Shown in pieces: positions 20,393 to 33,253 of a stretch of DNA of 64,000 bases; the stretch's first letter is position 1; each line of letters opens with the position of its first letter. This DNA is from Aedes albopictus (Eukaryota; Arthropoda; Insecta; Diptera; Culicidae): NCBI RefSeq assembly GCF_035046485.1, contig NC_085137.1, forward strand, positions 381,734,706-381,798,705, read 5' to 3'. A model generated the notes under the pieces. It saw only the letters and a program-made list of their open reading frames with translations. It searched no databases and was not told the origin of the DNA. A program made the translations under genes and the position numbers.

Positions 20393-21452
20393 ATTTTCGC
20401 TTTTCAAAAAATGTTCAACTAGCTGTAACTTTTCGAAAAGTGCATCAAGTATTCTCGAATTTTTACTGTAAGTTCATCAACTAGTTGTGCATCAGTGGTC
20501 CAAATTTGGAAAAGAACCGGCCATTCTTTACGAAGTTGTAAATATTCTTGAAAAAGGTAAATTTATCCGATTGCCAACTTTGAGCTGTTATATCTCCGGA
20601 TTCAATGAACCGATTGCAATGAAATTTTGACCATTCATGACCTATCTAATGAACTCTGGAAAACATTCGACTAAACTTAAACTTTTTAACAAGAGAAAAA
20701 GTTATAGCATTTTTACTTTTTTCACGATTTTTTAGTAAATTGGTCTATTTTTAATATGCATTCCATTACTTTTTCAATTTATTGGCGGCTATGTTGTAAC
20801 TTTCCTTCAAAACACGTTTATACATAAGTCAATCAGAGTGAAATTAAATGAACTATGTTGATGTTTTGGATGATTTGGTGTTTTAGGCTGATACAAATTT
20901 TATTTTGACTTTTTGTCTCCCCCCCCTTCAAAATTTTTTGGTTGGATTTTACATATTGGGGGGGCAGATAAAAAAATATTTATCAAAATTTCGGGTCTTG
21001 CTCAAAACTCTCTAACAAATCCGATGAGTTTTTAATATTTTTCAAAATAAATGCTTTATTATTTTTATCCCCCCCCCCCCTTGACCAGTCAAAGAGTGGT
21101 GGGACAAAAAGTGAAATAAATATTTGTAACGGCCTTATTAGAAAAATAATCTAATCGTTATAATTTTTTTCCGTGTTAAGAGTTTTAAGTTAAGTCAACG
21201 GTTTTTCATAGCTCATTACATAAGTCATAAATGGTCAAAATTTCATTGCATTCGGTTCATTGAATCCGGAGATATTACAGCTCAAAGTTGGCTATCGGAT
21301 AATTTTACCGTTTTCAAGAATCTTTATAACTTTGTGAAGAATGGCTCGATCTTTTCCAAATTTTGACCACTGATACACAATAAAAATTTGAGAATATTTG
21401 ATGCACTTTTCGAAAAACTACAGCTAGGTGAACATTTTTTGAAAAGTGAAAA
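20393..21452. mobile_element. foldback element F1 with ~330-bp inverted arms
   Basis: Left arm (from TTTTCGCTTTTCAAAAAATG) and right arm (inverse, ending CATTTTTTGAAAAGTGAAAA) share long blocks including TTTTCGAAAAGTGCATCAA and ATATCTCCGGATTCAATGAA. The centre holds C-rich runs (CCCCCCCC near 20921 and 21071) and AT-rich filler. There is no coding potential. A third arm of the same family starts at 63504. Frames crossing the right edge are spurious. Confidence 0.75.
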
Positions 21453-21779
21453 TGTTCCGATCATATTGTCTATCCCCTGTAGTTACCTGTCGTCGGATAG
21501 GCACGGTCGGAAAATCTGTCAAGCCATCGAGCGTACAAACGGAAATCCTCCAAGAATATTATACGGAGATTGCCACAAAATATTCCAAATCGAGAATCTT
21601 CAAAGTACTTATTGCAGTAAGAAATGATGATGATGAAACTAATAGAATTATAAATAAATTCACAAATAATTAAAAAAAGATCTCAAGAAAAATACAACAA
21701 ATTTAAAAGAAAAAATGCAAAATGTAAAAATATTACCACTATTATTGCTACGAACCATACAATAATTTGATATTACTTC

Positions 21780-23420
21780 AAAGATTCCTTCACTTATTTG
21801 GATATTTCGCAAAGATTTTTAAAACTCCGTAATAGATCGCATCAGAAATTTCTCCATAAATTTATTTGAAAAATTCAATAGGGAATTATTCAGAAATTCA
21901 TCCAGGTATTCCTTTGTAAGTTCCTTTAGAAATTTATTCAGAGTATTCTCCAAAGATTCCTTTAAACAATCTTTCATGGACACTTTCCAAAACTATTAAG
22001 GGGTTTGTTTTCCAATTTTTTTCCGTTTAAAAATTTGACTATGGATTCCATCAGAAATTGTCGCAGGAATTCCTCCACGGGTTTTTTGAAAAGGCTTTTT
22101 TCCTCATAAACCTTTCTTGGGTGAAAACCAACAGAACAAAACATAGACGACCCATATCGGACGTTCCTTTCACGAGTTATGTGCGGTTCCACGTATGCCT
22201 TTTTCTTGAGATTCGGAAATTTCTCGAAGAAATACATTTTAATAAAAATAGAAAGTCATAGGTTGCATCAGTAATTCCTCCATGAATTCCTTAAAAAAAT
22301 CTTCAGGGAATTCTTGTAAAAATCCCTGCATGGATTTCTCTTTTCTGGAAAATCTTCCACAGTTTTCTTCCGAAATTTCCTGAAATATTCTTCTAGAAAA
22401 CTTGATAAGTTCACCGTTAAAACAATCTACCACAGACTTCCACAAAATATTTCTCATGTTTTTTTTAATCTTGCATGGATTGCTTCAAAAACATCTCTTT
22501 GAAGGATGCCAGAAGTTTCTTCACAAGTTACCTTTAGATATTTCTCTAGAAATTGATCCTGATATTTCTCCAAGAATTCCTCTAAAAATCTGCAATGGAA
22601 TTCCTGAGAAATTCTCCGTGGGATTTTTTCAGAATTGCCTCCTAGGAATGCCTTTCAGGATTTGCTCAAATGTTTTCAGCGGATTCATGAAATTCCTTCA
22701 GAAATTCCTTCAAAAAATCCTCCAAAGATGTCTTCATAAATTCTTTTAGAGATTCCTGTAGGAAACAAAAGCTGCATCAGAAATATCTTCAGAGTTTCTT
22801 AAAGAAATTGCACGGAGGATTTCTATAACAACCTTCGAACAATTTCTTGCAAAACTGACTTTAAGGATTTTTTTAGAATTACTCCAAAATTTCCTTTACA
22901 AAATATTCCAAGATTTAATCAAGAATCAAAAAAGCCTCTCCTTCAAAAACTTCTCTAGATTTTTTTTTATCTTTATTAACGAGGCTAGTTCATCTCGGAA
23001 CCCACGTTTCACTTCCCTTCCGAAGGAAGGACCCACGCTTAGTGAGTTTGTCGGGAGTGGGATTCGATCCCAGGTCATATATAATAGTCAAGTGTTCTAA
23101 CCATCACACCAGATCCGCTCCACACCCTCTAGAAAATCTTCTAGGGCTTTTTCTTAAGAAAAGCCATTCTAGAATTTCTTCAGCAATTTAGCTGCAAACT
23201 CCTTCAAACATTTTCCCAGGGATTGGAGGGATTTCCTTTGGAGATTCTCCCAAGGGTTCCTTCGGATATTCCTCCAACGATTGTTTTTTGAAATTCTTTT
23301 AGAAATTTCTTTAAAAATCGCGTTCCTTCACGAGCACTTACAGGGCTTCATTTGGAATTATGTGAAGGAGAACCTCCAGAAATTTATTTAATAATTTTCT
23401 TTATTATAGGGGTTATAAAC
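21780..23420. repeat. degenerate GGAATTCC-type repeat block
   Basis: TTCCTTTAGAAATTTATTCAG- and CCTCCATGAATTCCTT-type units in plus orientation, AT-shifted compared with 7640-9645. It is interrupted by an unrelated segment near 22090-22205 and by the SINE at 22960-23126. Confidence 0.6.
22960..23126 (-). mobile_element. tRNA-derived SINE (family S1), complete
   Basis: Minus strand from 23126: GGAGCGGATCTGGTGTGATGG, A-box GTGATGGTTAGAAC, B-box GGGATCGAATCCC, the CTTCCTTCGGAAGG palindrome, then CTAGCCTCG and an A-rich tail. It is flanked by CTCTAGA at 22953-22959 and 23127-23133. It is the sister of 4129-4306. Confidence 0.8.
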
Positions 23421-23479
23421 TAAAAAATTGTCGTGCAGGTTAGGAAAAATCATTCGTTTGCATCAACACATTATTATTT

Positions 23480-24740
23480 TTTCTCAACTCAACTTTAAAA
23501 AAAAACATGTTTTCCTTTTCAAAAACTATAACTCGAAAACGCTTTGTTGGATTCATATGATGTTTTTGAAGATGTTTGGGTGTATGTGAAGGGCTTTCAG
23601 ATAAATATACACTGAGAATAATATTCATCGCGGATCTATGTTAGAGATAATATAATTTCAATTTTTCAAAAAGTTTGTCCTTCGATTTTTTTTATTATTT
23701 TTGTTTATTACTTTTCAGTAGAAAATTGACAAGGATGCTCAAATACATACTTCTAACTATTTTTCTACGATTTTTATTTTTCATCAATCTTTTAAACAAG
23801 CAGAAGTAAATATTTTTTAGATGTTTGCATACCTTTCCTACAACCAACCATACTTCAGTTACAGCGAATTCAAAAAATCAAAAAACTTTAGAAAAATTTA
23901 TGGGACCTTGTGAAATATAGGTCAAGATATTGTTTACTGCTGAACAGTTTTTATAAAAAAAAGGTTGATTTGTTTATCAGATATGTAATTTCCATAACGT
24001 CTCGAATAACATTTTACAAAATCAATTTTTTTTTTATTTATTTATTTTTTTGATATTTTGATTTTTTTTTGTTGCTTAATTATGGGTTGATGTATATCAA
24101 ATATCCCAAAAATTGTTTCCTTCTGATAGTTCTTAAAATTTATGAAAAATAAAAAATTGAGAAAATTAAGTGAGAAGCATTTGATCATCCTAGGCTCCTG
24201 AAATGTTATGACAATCTGACATAGACCCGCAATAAATATAACTTCCAGTGTATTTTTTTTATTTCTTTTTTTTTCATTTTTTATTTTTTTTTATTTTTTT
24301 GCTTTTTTAATTTTTTTTATTTCTTTCAACAAATTAAGTTTCTTATGCAGCCGAAGAAGCAGCATTTATTAATGTAGAAATTAATATATAAATTTCTGTA
24401 GGATTTCCTCCAAGAAATTTAGAAAAAAACCCCGACATTTCCAGTGCATTTAAAAAAAAATGAGAAAAAAAAAGTCAGAAGCATTCGATCATCCTGAGCT
24501 TCTTGGCAAGTAAAGTTTTGAAGCTGAAAGTCAGCTTCTAGAAAAACTTAGAAAAAATCAAAGCGCAAGTTTTTTTTTTTAAATTGAAATTTTATGACAT
24601 TTCACATAGACCCGCGATAAATATAACTTCCAGTGTATTTTTTTTTCTTTCTTAAAGGCCTTAAAGGCCTTCGCCTATCTCCAAACATTTTCGAAGACAT
24701 CATATCAATCCAACAAGATTTCAGGTAGAAGCTCATACAT
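23480..24740. mobile_element. AT-rich foldback element F2 with internal duplication
   Basis: TTGTTGGATTCATATGATG with GAAGATGTTTGGG on the left pairs with CATCATATCAATCCAACAAG and CCAAACATTTTCGAAG on the right. The block CATAGACCCGC(A/G)ATAAATATAA with CTTCCAGTGTATTTTTTTT occurs twice (near 24222 and 24606), and its inverse occurs near 23600. Poly-T tracts fill the centre. It is related to 31680-32890. Non-coding. Confidence 0.6.
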
Positions 24741-24812
24741 GAGCAACATTTCATATGAATTGAAAAAGGGCGCGCCTACGCAATTCGTGCGTTGAGCTGG
24801 AAATGCTCTATG

Positions 24813-24947
24813 AGTAATCGAATCCCACTCCCAACAAACTCGCATTTGTGAGTTCTTCCTTTGGAAGGGAAGTAAAGCGTGGGTCCCGAGATGAACTAGC
24901 CTAGGGCTAAAAATCTCGTTAATACAGAGAAAAAAAATATTAGTAAT
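24813..24947 (+). mobile_element. tRNA-derived SINE (family S1), 5'-truncated
   Basis: Starts at the B-box (AATCGAATCCCACTCCC), continues with a CTTCCTTTGGAAGG palindrome, GTGGGTCCCGAGATGAACTAG and AATCTCGTTAATAC, and ends in an A8 tail. Same family as 4129-4306 and 22960-23126, opposite strand. Confidence 0.75.
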
Positions 24948-25045
24948 CATATTATATACGTAGTTTACTAATTAAACATAACGAAAAGGCGCTACAAAAT
25001 CTCATATATTTGGACACCTGTGAACCAGCGTAGTTCGTCGTGGTA

Positions 25046-25824
25046 CCGTAAACCGGGGTCAAATTGATCAGCGGGGTGAAATTGATCATTCGGGTATTAC
25101 ATTGTAATTCAATACTAGGAACTCTTAAGCGTCGTAATGATCTTAAACTTTTTACGTTATCTGGTTCGTAGATGTCTAGAGATGAGTGTAGAATTTTATG
25201 TTTTTAGAAAAAAGTTAGCTTTGCCTTATTTTTTTAGGAATTTGCAATGTATTACTCATTTAGCTGAAATCATGGCTACTAAACAATCGATTGCTAACAG
25301 GACTTCCTGTAAATTCTCTGTTTTAACATTTTTGTGAAGCCTTGGTTGGAAAGTTATGAAGCTAATAAGAACATGAAATAGATAGAAAAAAGTTCATTTT
25401 ATGTTGAAATAGTCATTTATTGTGACAGAAATCACTTATTTCAAATGAAATTGCCTACCTGTAGGCGTTTAAGGGGAAATTTCAAAATTTAATTTTGCAT
25501 TTAAAGAAATAAATTCAGTAGGTGTAAGATTTTAAACGCGTTATTCGGTTTTAGAAGGGCAAAATTAAGCGGACAAGGAAATTTTCCTTTCCTTTGCTTA
25601 ATTGTATACTGATCAATTTCGCCCCAAAGTGGCATATCCAATTTAATGATATTTGGAGTTATTTAACTAAAAGTTTAAATTTGTTGAACAAAATTCTGTC
25701 ACGTGGTTCCATGGAGATCCAGTGGGTACTGATTTTACAGAAATTCTTTTGGCAATATTTGGAATTCCACTAATGTTATCCGCAAAAGTTGTTTTAAAGT
25801 GATCAATTTGACCCCGGATTACGG
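25046..25824. mobile_element. TA-flanked MITE, CCGTAAACCGGGGTCAAATT ends
   Basis: The left end CCGTAAACCGGGGTCAAATT and the right end, in reverse CCGTAATCCGGGGTCAAATT, both continue into GATCA. TA lies immediately outside at 25044-25045 and 25825-25826. At 779 bp with no transposase it fits a Tc1/mariner-type non-autonomous element. Further GATCAATTT motifs occur internally near 25076 and 25611. Confidence 0.85.
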
Positions 25825-25826
25825 TA

Positions 25827-27266
25827 ACGGAGAAAGCACGCTTGGATGAGCAGCTTCCCAGCGAGAGAGAGCAGCAGTGAGAAGAGTTATTGGAATCAAT
25901 TTGATCTTTAGCTTTAATGTGCTTCCTAACCCTTCCCTGCCCTTCGGCTCATTACTTTCCAAAATGGGTCCATAAAACGTGCGGTGCAAGGGTAAGCTCC
26001 CACCCAGCTACTCTGCGGGGGAAGTGTACGTGCAAATGTATAGGAAACCGGAACACTATTCGAGATCGATTGATAAGTGAAGATTGCAGCACAGGCGAAG
26101 ACCGGCCGGTGCTGAAGTGTACCGAGCGAAACTAATAGGTGGTCGGGCAGCCAGCAACAACGATGGATATGTGTGGATTGCGACGAATCTGCCGTAGTGG
26201 TTGGTAGTGTGGTAGTACGCTCGATATCAGCTAAATTGATTTTACCAATTTCGTCGATGAAGGCCAAAGTGGTTTTCTGCAGTTTAAGAGACAACGATGA
26301 TGACAAGGAGTTGGGAGCCGATGATACGAGATTGATAAAATTGTATTGGGATTGGGATGGTGTTTTTGACGTCGGGTGTTTTGTACTTTGAAGTCTTAAG
26401 GTGAATTTGATTATTACAATATCCGAGAAAACCTGAGCTTGGCATCTTTGCGTGATTACAAATAGCACCAATGTGGTCGACGCTTCTGTACAATATTTAT
26501 ATCCAAAAATAAATATATTTTATAATATATAATATTTGAAAGAAGGTTCTAAAAGTAATGGCTTCGAATATTTCTACAGAGTGGTCCGAGCATATGTGTT
26601 GATAAACTGTATCATCTTTTATTCAGTAGCTTTAAATTATATAATGACAAAGATCTCAATTCAAACTTGAAACAGAAGTATCCAACTTTTTAATCAAAAA
26701 ACATTTTCCTAACTCTTCAATACTAATCCACATCAACACGATGAGTCGACACCTTGAGAAAAATCTCACGATCAGCCCAAGCAGCACTACAATGTTGCTG
26801 CTAGCAGATAAAAAACGTGAAAAAACTCAATTATAAACCGGCTTCCAAACCCGGAGTGAGTGAGCAGGCCCAATCATCAGTGGCTATGGCGGTGGCGGGT
26901 GGCTCGATGGATACCCTAGTAGTGTAATCCATACACGTCTGCTTGCATGCACAGTACAGCACATGATGTGCTCTTCATCCAGCTAAATATCTTTCTCTCA
27001 AGCGGCGGCCTTCGACCAGCGACAGATGATGATAACTTCATTTTCTTGCCTAAATCTAATCAAACACTCATGATACGGGAAACGACGACGACGACGACAT
27101 ATCCATGCAAAGCTTCCCCCTTCCCCCGCACGCCATCTTACCGAACACAAAAAAAAAGCTTTTTCCTTCCACGCTCGCCGGTTTCTTCTCGGGAAATCAC
27201 ACGGGAGCGGAAATCAGCAGCGCTTCACAGAGGAGATAACAGCCATAGACATCCTCCCTTTATATG
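25827..27266. other. unclassified DNA between two MITEs
   Basis: Mixed-composition and seemingly low-copy. A 181-codon minus frame at 25926-26471 overlaps plus frames of 72 codons and has Ser/Thr-rich, domain-free content. A 131-codon plus frame lies at 26947-27342 and runs into the next MITE. A (GAC)6 microsatellite is at 27083-27100. This is a candidate for real host DNA such as an untranslated exon, but nothing proves transcription. Confidence 0.4.
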
Positions 27267-27268
27267 TA

Positions 27269-27956
27269 GGGGAACAGAGCCCAAAATGCCAAGATGGGGT
27301 AAAATGGCCCAACTCATAAAATCATTCCTGAATGGGACTTGATCATTGCTGTAGGTGAATGGTGTCAAGATATGTTTGCATTAATCATTCTTCTAGAAGC
27401 TAGGCCGCCAAACCAACGGAAAATCTTTTGATTTCCCAATGAAAATTGGCAACTTCCGGTTTTTCGTGCTTGCAATTAAGGTTTTTGGGTGATTTTATTA
27501 CCAGCCAAGTGTTTCCAAGGAGATTGAGGCACCCATGGAGGCGCATGGTTGTTGATGTCTACGCTATCCATGTTAGGGGTCATTCAAATATGACGACCAT
27601 CGTTTGGCGGGGAAAGGAGTGATACTCCATGTATTGAGTATATGAAAAAAACGCGACAGAGGAATGAAAGTGAGTCGAAAATGCCAGAAAACTCATGGAC
27701 GTAATTTTTGAATGTTTTCATGAAGTGGCATCTTACCCCATGGCAGGTGGCCTTTTTGCACCACTTCCGTTTTACGAACCAGTTTTTGAAATCGCTAAAA
27801 ATCGATGAAAATGCAATAATTCAGTGAATATTTTTGATGAAGCATCGAGCAAATATTGTCTAGTTGCTGTTACCACTTTGAAAGCCTAACAAATGAGGCT
27901 ATATATCATTGAAAACGATGAAAGTTTGAAAAATGGCATATTGCCCCACTTTCCCC
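27269..27956. mobile_element. TA-flanked MITE, TAGGGGAA ends
   Basis: The left terminus GGGGAACAGAGCCCAAAATGC and the right terminus, in reverse GGGGAAAGTGGGGCAATATGC, lie between TA at 27267-27268 and TA at 27957-27958. The 688-bp body has no coding potential. The inverted repeats are imperfect, so this is an older copy than 25046-25824. Confidence 0.7.
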
Positions 27957-27958
27957 TA

Positions 27959-28332
27959 CCCAGTTACTTCCGTGGCACGGCGGCGGGCGACGCGGCGATG
28001 TTGATCTCTGCAAATTCAAATTCATTCCGCGCTTCGTGTGCGGAATATTTTTCGTTTCTGATGCTGCCTCAGAGGACGCCGCCGCACCGCTTTGGTGAAG
28101 TGATCTCGTTAGACTGATAGGAGGGCAAAGCTCGTGGAATAAATCGTGTGGAATTAGTTAGTGGTGCTTCCCCGAGCAGCAGAGGTTGGCAAATGAAGTG
28201 TGGTGAAAGTCTGCCGTTTTACTTATTAAAACATACATTTTTAACAAATGAGCTACTATTATTGTTTTATCAAAACATAGGTCGTAGATTTACAAAATTT
28301 ATGCATATTAGCTAACTTTTGAAGAGTCCATC
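27959..28332. other. unclassified DNA upstream of the R1-like 3' end
   Basis: A GC-rich stretch (CACGGCGGCGGGCGACG near 27976) is followed by AT-rich DNA. Nothing recognisable apart from a CCCGAGCAGCAGAGG motif at 28173 resembling a MITE edge. Confidence 0.35.
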
Positions 28333-28734
28333 ACGGTAGCATGCTGGCGCTTAGCCAGTTTCCCGAGTGGTCCTCACCACTCCCTTTGTCCTCGGTAGGT
28401 GGGCAGCGTCAACCCCGCCCGCGCCCAACTTCTTTGCAGACATCAAGAAATGCTGCCCATGTGCAACCCGATCTGACCTGCCCGCAAAGGAAGGGTATCA
28501 CTACCCTTCAGGCCCTATCAGATGCACCTGAAGGTTGCAGACAGCAGGGTCTCACCTACCCCGACCTTTGCCGGGGACCCCTTTTCAACCGCGGGCTCGG
28601 ATCCAACCCAGTAGACCGACGCAACGACAGCACCGCTACCAAGACTTCCTCTCCGCGGCCACTGAATCGCTGTAAGGGTCGATCTCGACCGCAGGGCACC
28701 GGTATGACCTACGAAGCCGACTCCGAACCCTTGG

Positions 28735-31475
28735 ACCACATCTTGTACTTCATCTGAACTAGCCATTCTCTGAGTCCACGCGCCACCTCCTCTGTAGCTC
28801 CCAGACGATATGCGTGATTCCAGCTAACCTTATCTGTATCTCTACACATCCTCTGGACCAAATTGTCCGGAGCTGTGTCCTCTCCGCATGTGGCAAGCAT
28901 GCGGTTACGCATTGTGTGAAAACGCGGGCACACGAACAAAACGTGTTCCGCCGTTTCCTCTAAACCATTGAACACTGGGCATTCGGGAGAATCCGCATGC
29001 CCGAAACGGTGTAGATACTGTCGGAAGTAACCATGACCTTGACCCATGTAACTTCCCCATGGCGCCTATTAAACCAACTATCTACCCTCGGTATCAACCT
29101 ATGGGCCCACCTTCCTTTGGTGGAACTGTCCCACACGTGCTGCCATTGGCCCATAGAGGCCATCCTGGCAGTCCTGTGTATGCCTCTTGTGCCGCGCATT
29201 TCGAAGCACTCCATGTCCTCACTGATAAGGATGCCGATAGGCACCATACCAGTAATGACGCAGAGAGCGTCGTGTGACACGGTACGGTACGCGCTCGTAA
29301 CCCTCAGGCACATAAGCCTGTAAGTTCTTTCCAGCTTCCGTCAGTAGCGTTCAGTGACCCTCGCCGGGCCGCCATACCTAAGTATGGACGTAGCAACACT
29401 AGCCAGAAGCTTACAATTACTGGCGTGCACCGCAGAGCTATTGAACATCATCCGGGATAGTGCCGCAATAGCTGTGGAGGCTCTTTTACAGGCATACTCG
29501 ACGTGGCTACCGAAGGTAAGCTTATCGTCGATCATCACGCCCAAGTGTTTGACGGAGCGCTTTGACAGGATAGTGCACTCACCTACACTGATCTCCGCGT
29601 GCTGCTCGGACATCCGGTTGTTAACAACCGTCACCTCAGTCTTGTGGTGAGCCAGCTCCAGTGTCCTGGACCGCATCAACGCCTCCACAACCTTGATCGA
29701 ATGGTCGGTAGTCAACTTCACCTCCTCGGTCGTTTCACCGTAGACTTCGAGCGTAATGTCGTCGGCAAATCCGACAATCTCCACTCCCACTGGGTACTCT
29801 AACCTCAACACCTCATCGTACATGACATTCCATAATACCGGACCCAGGATGGAACCTTGCGGGACTCCTGAGGTTATGTGAAAGTGTTCCAACCCACCTC
29901 CGTGTCGTAAACTAGTACACGATTCTGAAAGAAACTTTTGAGAATCTTGTACCCCGGTACCCAGGTACCCCGGTATCCCCAGACGCAAGAGCGCATCGGC
30001 AATAGCAGAATAGCTGGCGCTATTAAACGCATCCGGAGTCACTCATGCACAGAAACGAATTCTCCTTCTTCTAGACTCGAGTGCTTCTCGGCGGTTTTTG
30101 TAACCGGCAAGATAGCGTCTGCGGTGGACCTCCCCTTTCGGAAGCCGTACTGGTTACTCGAAAGACCATTTTTGCCCTCAGTGAACCTCAACGTTCTATT
30201 GAGGATGATCTTTTCGAGCACCTTCCCCGCCGTATCTATCAAGCATATTGGTCTATATGCCGACGAGTCTCCGGGTGGTTTCCCCGCCTTTGGCAATAGT
30301 ACCAGGCTCTGCCTCTTCCAAGCTTCTGGGAAAACTCCCTCGTTCAGGTATTTCTGCATAGCAGACTTGAACATCTCGGTAGCCTCTGCAATAGCTACTT
30401 TTAAGGCCAGGTTCGCATGGTTCACATCGGTGGCCCTCTTCTCATCGCCAACCCCAGTCCCCGGCTGTCCTACGAAGGCCAAGGACTAGGATCATGACGC
30501 GGAAAAAGCCCCTCGATGATCCCCTCCAACATCTCTGGAGATTGCTCTGTAGGAGCCATCACACCTCTCGTCTTGGCCATAACGATCCTGTAGGCGTCAC
30601 CCACGGGTTCGCATTGACACTCTGACAGAGACCCTCAAAGCAGGCCTTTTTGCTTGCTCTTATCTCGGTCTTCGGTGCGGCTTTTGCAGCGGCGAACACC
30701 ACCCGCCGTTCGTTTCGCTCTTCCTCTGATCGTGCGCGCTGCATCCACCGCCTAGCCCGTAGGCAGGCGCGGCGCAGGTCCGCAATCGCGTCGGTCCACC
30801 AGTAAGCCGGTGGCCTCCCATTTCTAGGGTGGACTCGCCTAGGCATGGTCGCATCACACGCACGTGAGAGCACCGCTACCAGCTCGTCGCCGTCTAAACC
30901 AAGTAAGTTTCGCTCACGGCGGAGCGCCTCCCTAAATACCTCTTCGTCGAAGTATGATGTCTTCAATCTGCGAGGGCTTGGCCTTGGCTTAGCCGTCTCT
31001 TCTCCTACCCGCTGCCAGCTGTTGTTGTAGTCGATACTGTAGCGAACCGCCAGGTGGTAGCTGTGAGTGTAGCTATCATCTACTCTCCAGTTCGAACTAC
31101 TTGTTGAGCCAGGACTACAACAGATCACGTCAAAAATTGACTCCGCTCCGTTTCGACTATAGGTACTCTTGGTTATGCGGTCCATCAGCATTTGCGTGAA
31201 CTGCTCGATCGGCCACCGTGGAGGCGCATAACAGCTACAGAAGAAGACCCCGTTTACTTTGGCGACCACGAAGCTCAACTCCTGGACAGGGTATTTACCT
31301 ATCGTCCATATCGCCACCACTTTTCTGGTCCCATCCGCGACCCAGTTACCGTTGCCAGTGGGTACTCGGTATGGGTCCGCTATCCGTCTCCCACTCAGAA
31401 ACCGCCTGACAAAGCAGTTGCTTAGCCGCGTCACAGTGGTTCAGATTCAGCTGCGTTACCTGCACTGTGATTTGT
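28735..31475 (-). pseudogene. R1-like ORF2 (endonuclease-reverse transcriptase) remnant
   Basis: ORF2 of a non-LTR element would nick target DNA and reverse-transcribe its RNA at the nick. Reading minus: the endonuclease start has NLNHCDAAKQLLCQAVSEW (31410-31470), followed after a frameshift by ADPYRVPTGNGNWVADG and FFCSCYAPPRWP. Reverse transcriptase then shows SSAYRPICLIDTAGKVLEK and NQYGFRKGRSTADAI (30039-30482), and VPQGSILGPVLWN and the catalytic FADD box (29341-30042). After a stop at 29338-29340 come RVTSAYRTVSHDA (28960-29313) and a CPVF...H...C motif (28709-29047). The endonuclease-to-RT link is deleted relative to copy 2. It cannot make a full protein. Confidence 0.85.
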
Positions 31476-31530
31476 TGTTCACTGCGGCTTTCTTGAAGGC
31501 CGGGCACCTTGGACCACCCGTCGGATGTCT
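31456..31530 (-). pseudogene. R1-like ORF1 C-terminal remnant
   Basis: The minus frame ends GGPRCPAFKKAAVNNKSQCR then TAA at 31456-31458, overlapping the start of ORF2 in another frame, as in R1-clade elements. Only about 25 codons remain and the zinc knuckles are lost by truncation. The homologous point in copy 2 is near 37720-37770. Confidence 0.65.
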
Positions 31531-31679
31531 GTTCTCAAGTTATATCCGTGATCTGCACGTGATGTCCAGATTTCTATGTTGTGGTGGAAATATCTGTAAT
31601 GTTTCTTATGGAGGTTGTTCCACACCTGAAATTATAAAGTAATCGATATAATGTTTTGCAAGTTAACATAAATGTTAAA

Positions 31680-32890
31680 TGTTGAAAAACGGGCCTGAGA
31701 ATCACTGTGTTATATGTATGTCATATAATTTTAGTGTTCCAAAAACCTTACCCTTCCATTGTTTTTATTTTCTGTAGATAGCTGATTTCCAGCCTCAAAA
31801 TTTGTTTTGTAGCGTAGGAACCATGTAGCCATATAGCATCCAACATGTTTTATTTCATTTTTTTTTCGACGATTTTCAAAACAAGCAGAAGGAAACTATC
31901 TTAGTTATCGTTGAGAGCAAAAACAGCTACTACAATTCCCAATAAAAAATATATAGACATTTTTAACCTACTTCGAACCGTCTTAAGTTTCTGCGAATAT
32001 AAAAAAATAAATGTATGAAAAACATTTTTGGACCTTGTAAAGTGTTATTCGAAACGTTCTGGAAACTCAAATATTAAAAAAAATTAAATTGATCCTGTTT
32101 GACCAAAACAGTTAAACAGTAAATAAATCCCAAATAACATGTTACAGAGTCCCATACAGATTTTTATTTTTTTATTTTTTTTTAATTTACTGTAATTTAA
32201 GTACGGTATGATGTAGGAATAAATATATTCACATATTATTTTTTTATAGAAAATTTTTATCAATTCTTGGTATTAAAAATACAATTTTTTTCTTGTTGCC
32301 TGTTTTGGAACTTGATAAAATATACAAATTCGAGAAAAAGTAGTTGAAATCATGTGACCTTTCTTGGAAAATGTTGAGACAGTCAGCTTTCTTCAGCAAT
32401 AATTATTTTATTTTAAAGGACACGGACATGTTCAATGCTTCCAGTGAGCTTTTTCGCTCTTTGAAGGAAGCACGACACTAGACAACGAACTAGCATGCAA
32501 CGCCCAGTGGCACAGCCGAAAACTTTTCCTAACAGCTGCGGTGGGAATCGAACCCGCGCCCTTCAGCACGAAAAGCTTGGTGGCACTAGCCATACGACCA
32601 GGGAGCTGCACATGATTTAAAAAAAAATCTAATGGTAAGTTTTTCGGAAATTACAATTATTGACAGAGTACGCTTAGATACTCCTAGCGTATTTTTTTCT
32701 GCAATACCTTCAAATATCCAGAGAGATCTTCGAAGACATAATTTCAATCCAACAAACTGTTTTCAAGTTATTGTTTTTTACACGTTCTTTTCGAAAGGTA
32801 AGGATAAAGGGTTATGGTTGGATGCAATGGTAAATGATTCACAAAAACTAGCGCTTGAACAAAATCCTATTTAAAAGAAAAAAAGTCTAG
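31680..32890. mobile_element. AT-rich foldback element F2, split by a SINE
   Basis: The right part (32690-32800) contains CTTCGAAGACATAATTTCAA and TCCAACAAACTGTTTTCAAG, matching in reverse the arm of 23480-24740. The left part shares AAACAAGCAGAAG and poly-T features. The SINE at 32430-32611 lies inside. The 80-codon frame at 32632-32874 is a by-product. Confidence 0.5.
32430..32611 (-). mobile_element. tRNA-derived SINE (family S3)
   Basis: Minus strand from 32611: GCAGCTCCCTGGTCGTATGG, an A-box-like TATGGCTAGTGCC, B-box GCGGGTTCGATTCCCACC, then CAGCTGTTAGGAAAAGTTTTC and a body ending in CAAAGAGCGAAAAAGCTCAC. The tRNA-like half is well preserved, but no tail or target duplication is clear. 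Confidence 0.7.
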
Positions 32891-33253
32891 TCAGAAAAGG
32901 TTTTGGGCCTAAAATGCTTTATTAAAATATTGTCTTTGCCATGTGGGTCCAACAAACTTGTACCTAGTCGATTTATTAATGCTTTTAATATATTCCTGGA
33001 AATTAACCAACCAGCATCCGGAGGACACCATTACCACCACCATGCCGTAGATCCATTACATTGAGATGAAAGGTCGCGGTTCAAAGCCTGCCGTATCCTT
33101 CCCGGTACGTGTCCGTAACGATTGCTGGAGGGATTTGAGTCGATATGTAACGACGACGATGCACAAATGGGCTGTGTTGGGAGAATGGTGACAATTAGAG
33201 CATAGTTCTGTGATGTTACTATGTCGACCAAATAGTCTATTTTTTGGCCATAT

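Larger units (their letters stand above)
28333..31530 (-). mobile_element. R1-clade non-LTR retrotransposon, copy 1, broken
   Basis: A minus-strand element with, in order, the tail end of an ORF1 gag-like frame, an apurinic-like endonuclease region, reverse transcriptase, a C-terminal region with a Cys/His motif, and about 0.4 kb of 3' UTR. It is truncated at the 5' end (31530) inside ORF1 and carries at least three frameshifts, one in-frame stop and an internal deletion. The second copy at 36285-39775 shares the same blocks and shows what copy 1 has lost. Confidence 0.85.

Noticed and set aside
25926..26471. 181-codon minus-strand gene
   Set aside because: No domain, overlaps plus-strand frames of similar quality, and no splice or promoter context. 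Most likely a chance frame.
28341..28757. 138-codon plus-strand protein
   Set aside because: Antisense to the R1-like 3' region on the minus strand.
29938..30489. 183-codon plus-strand protein
   Set aside because: Antisense shadow of the reverse transcriptase that reads on the minus strand.
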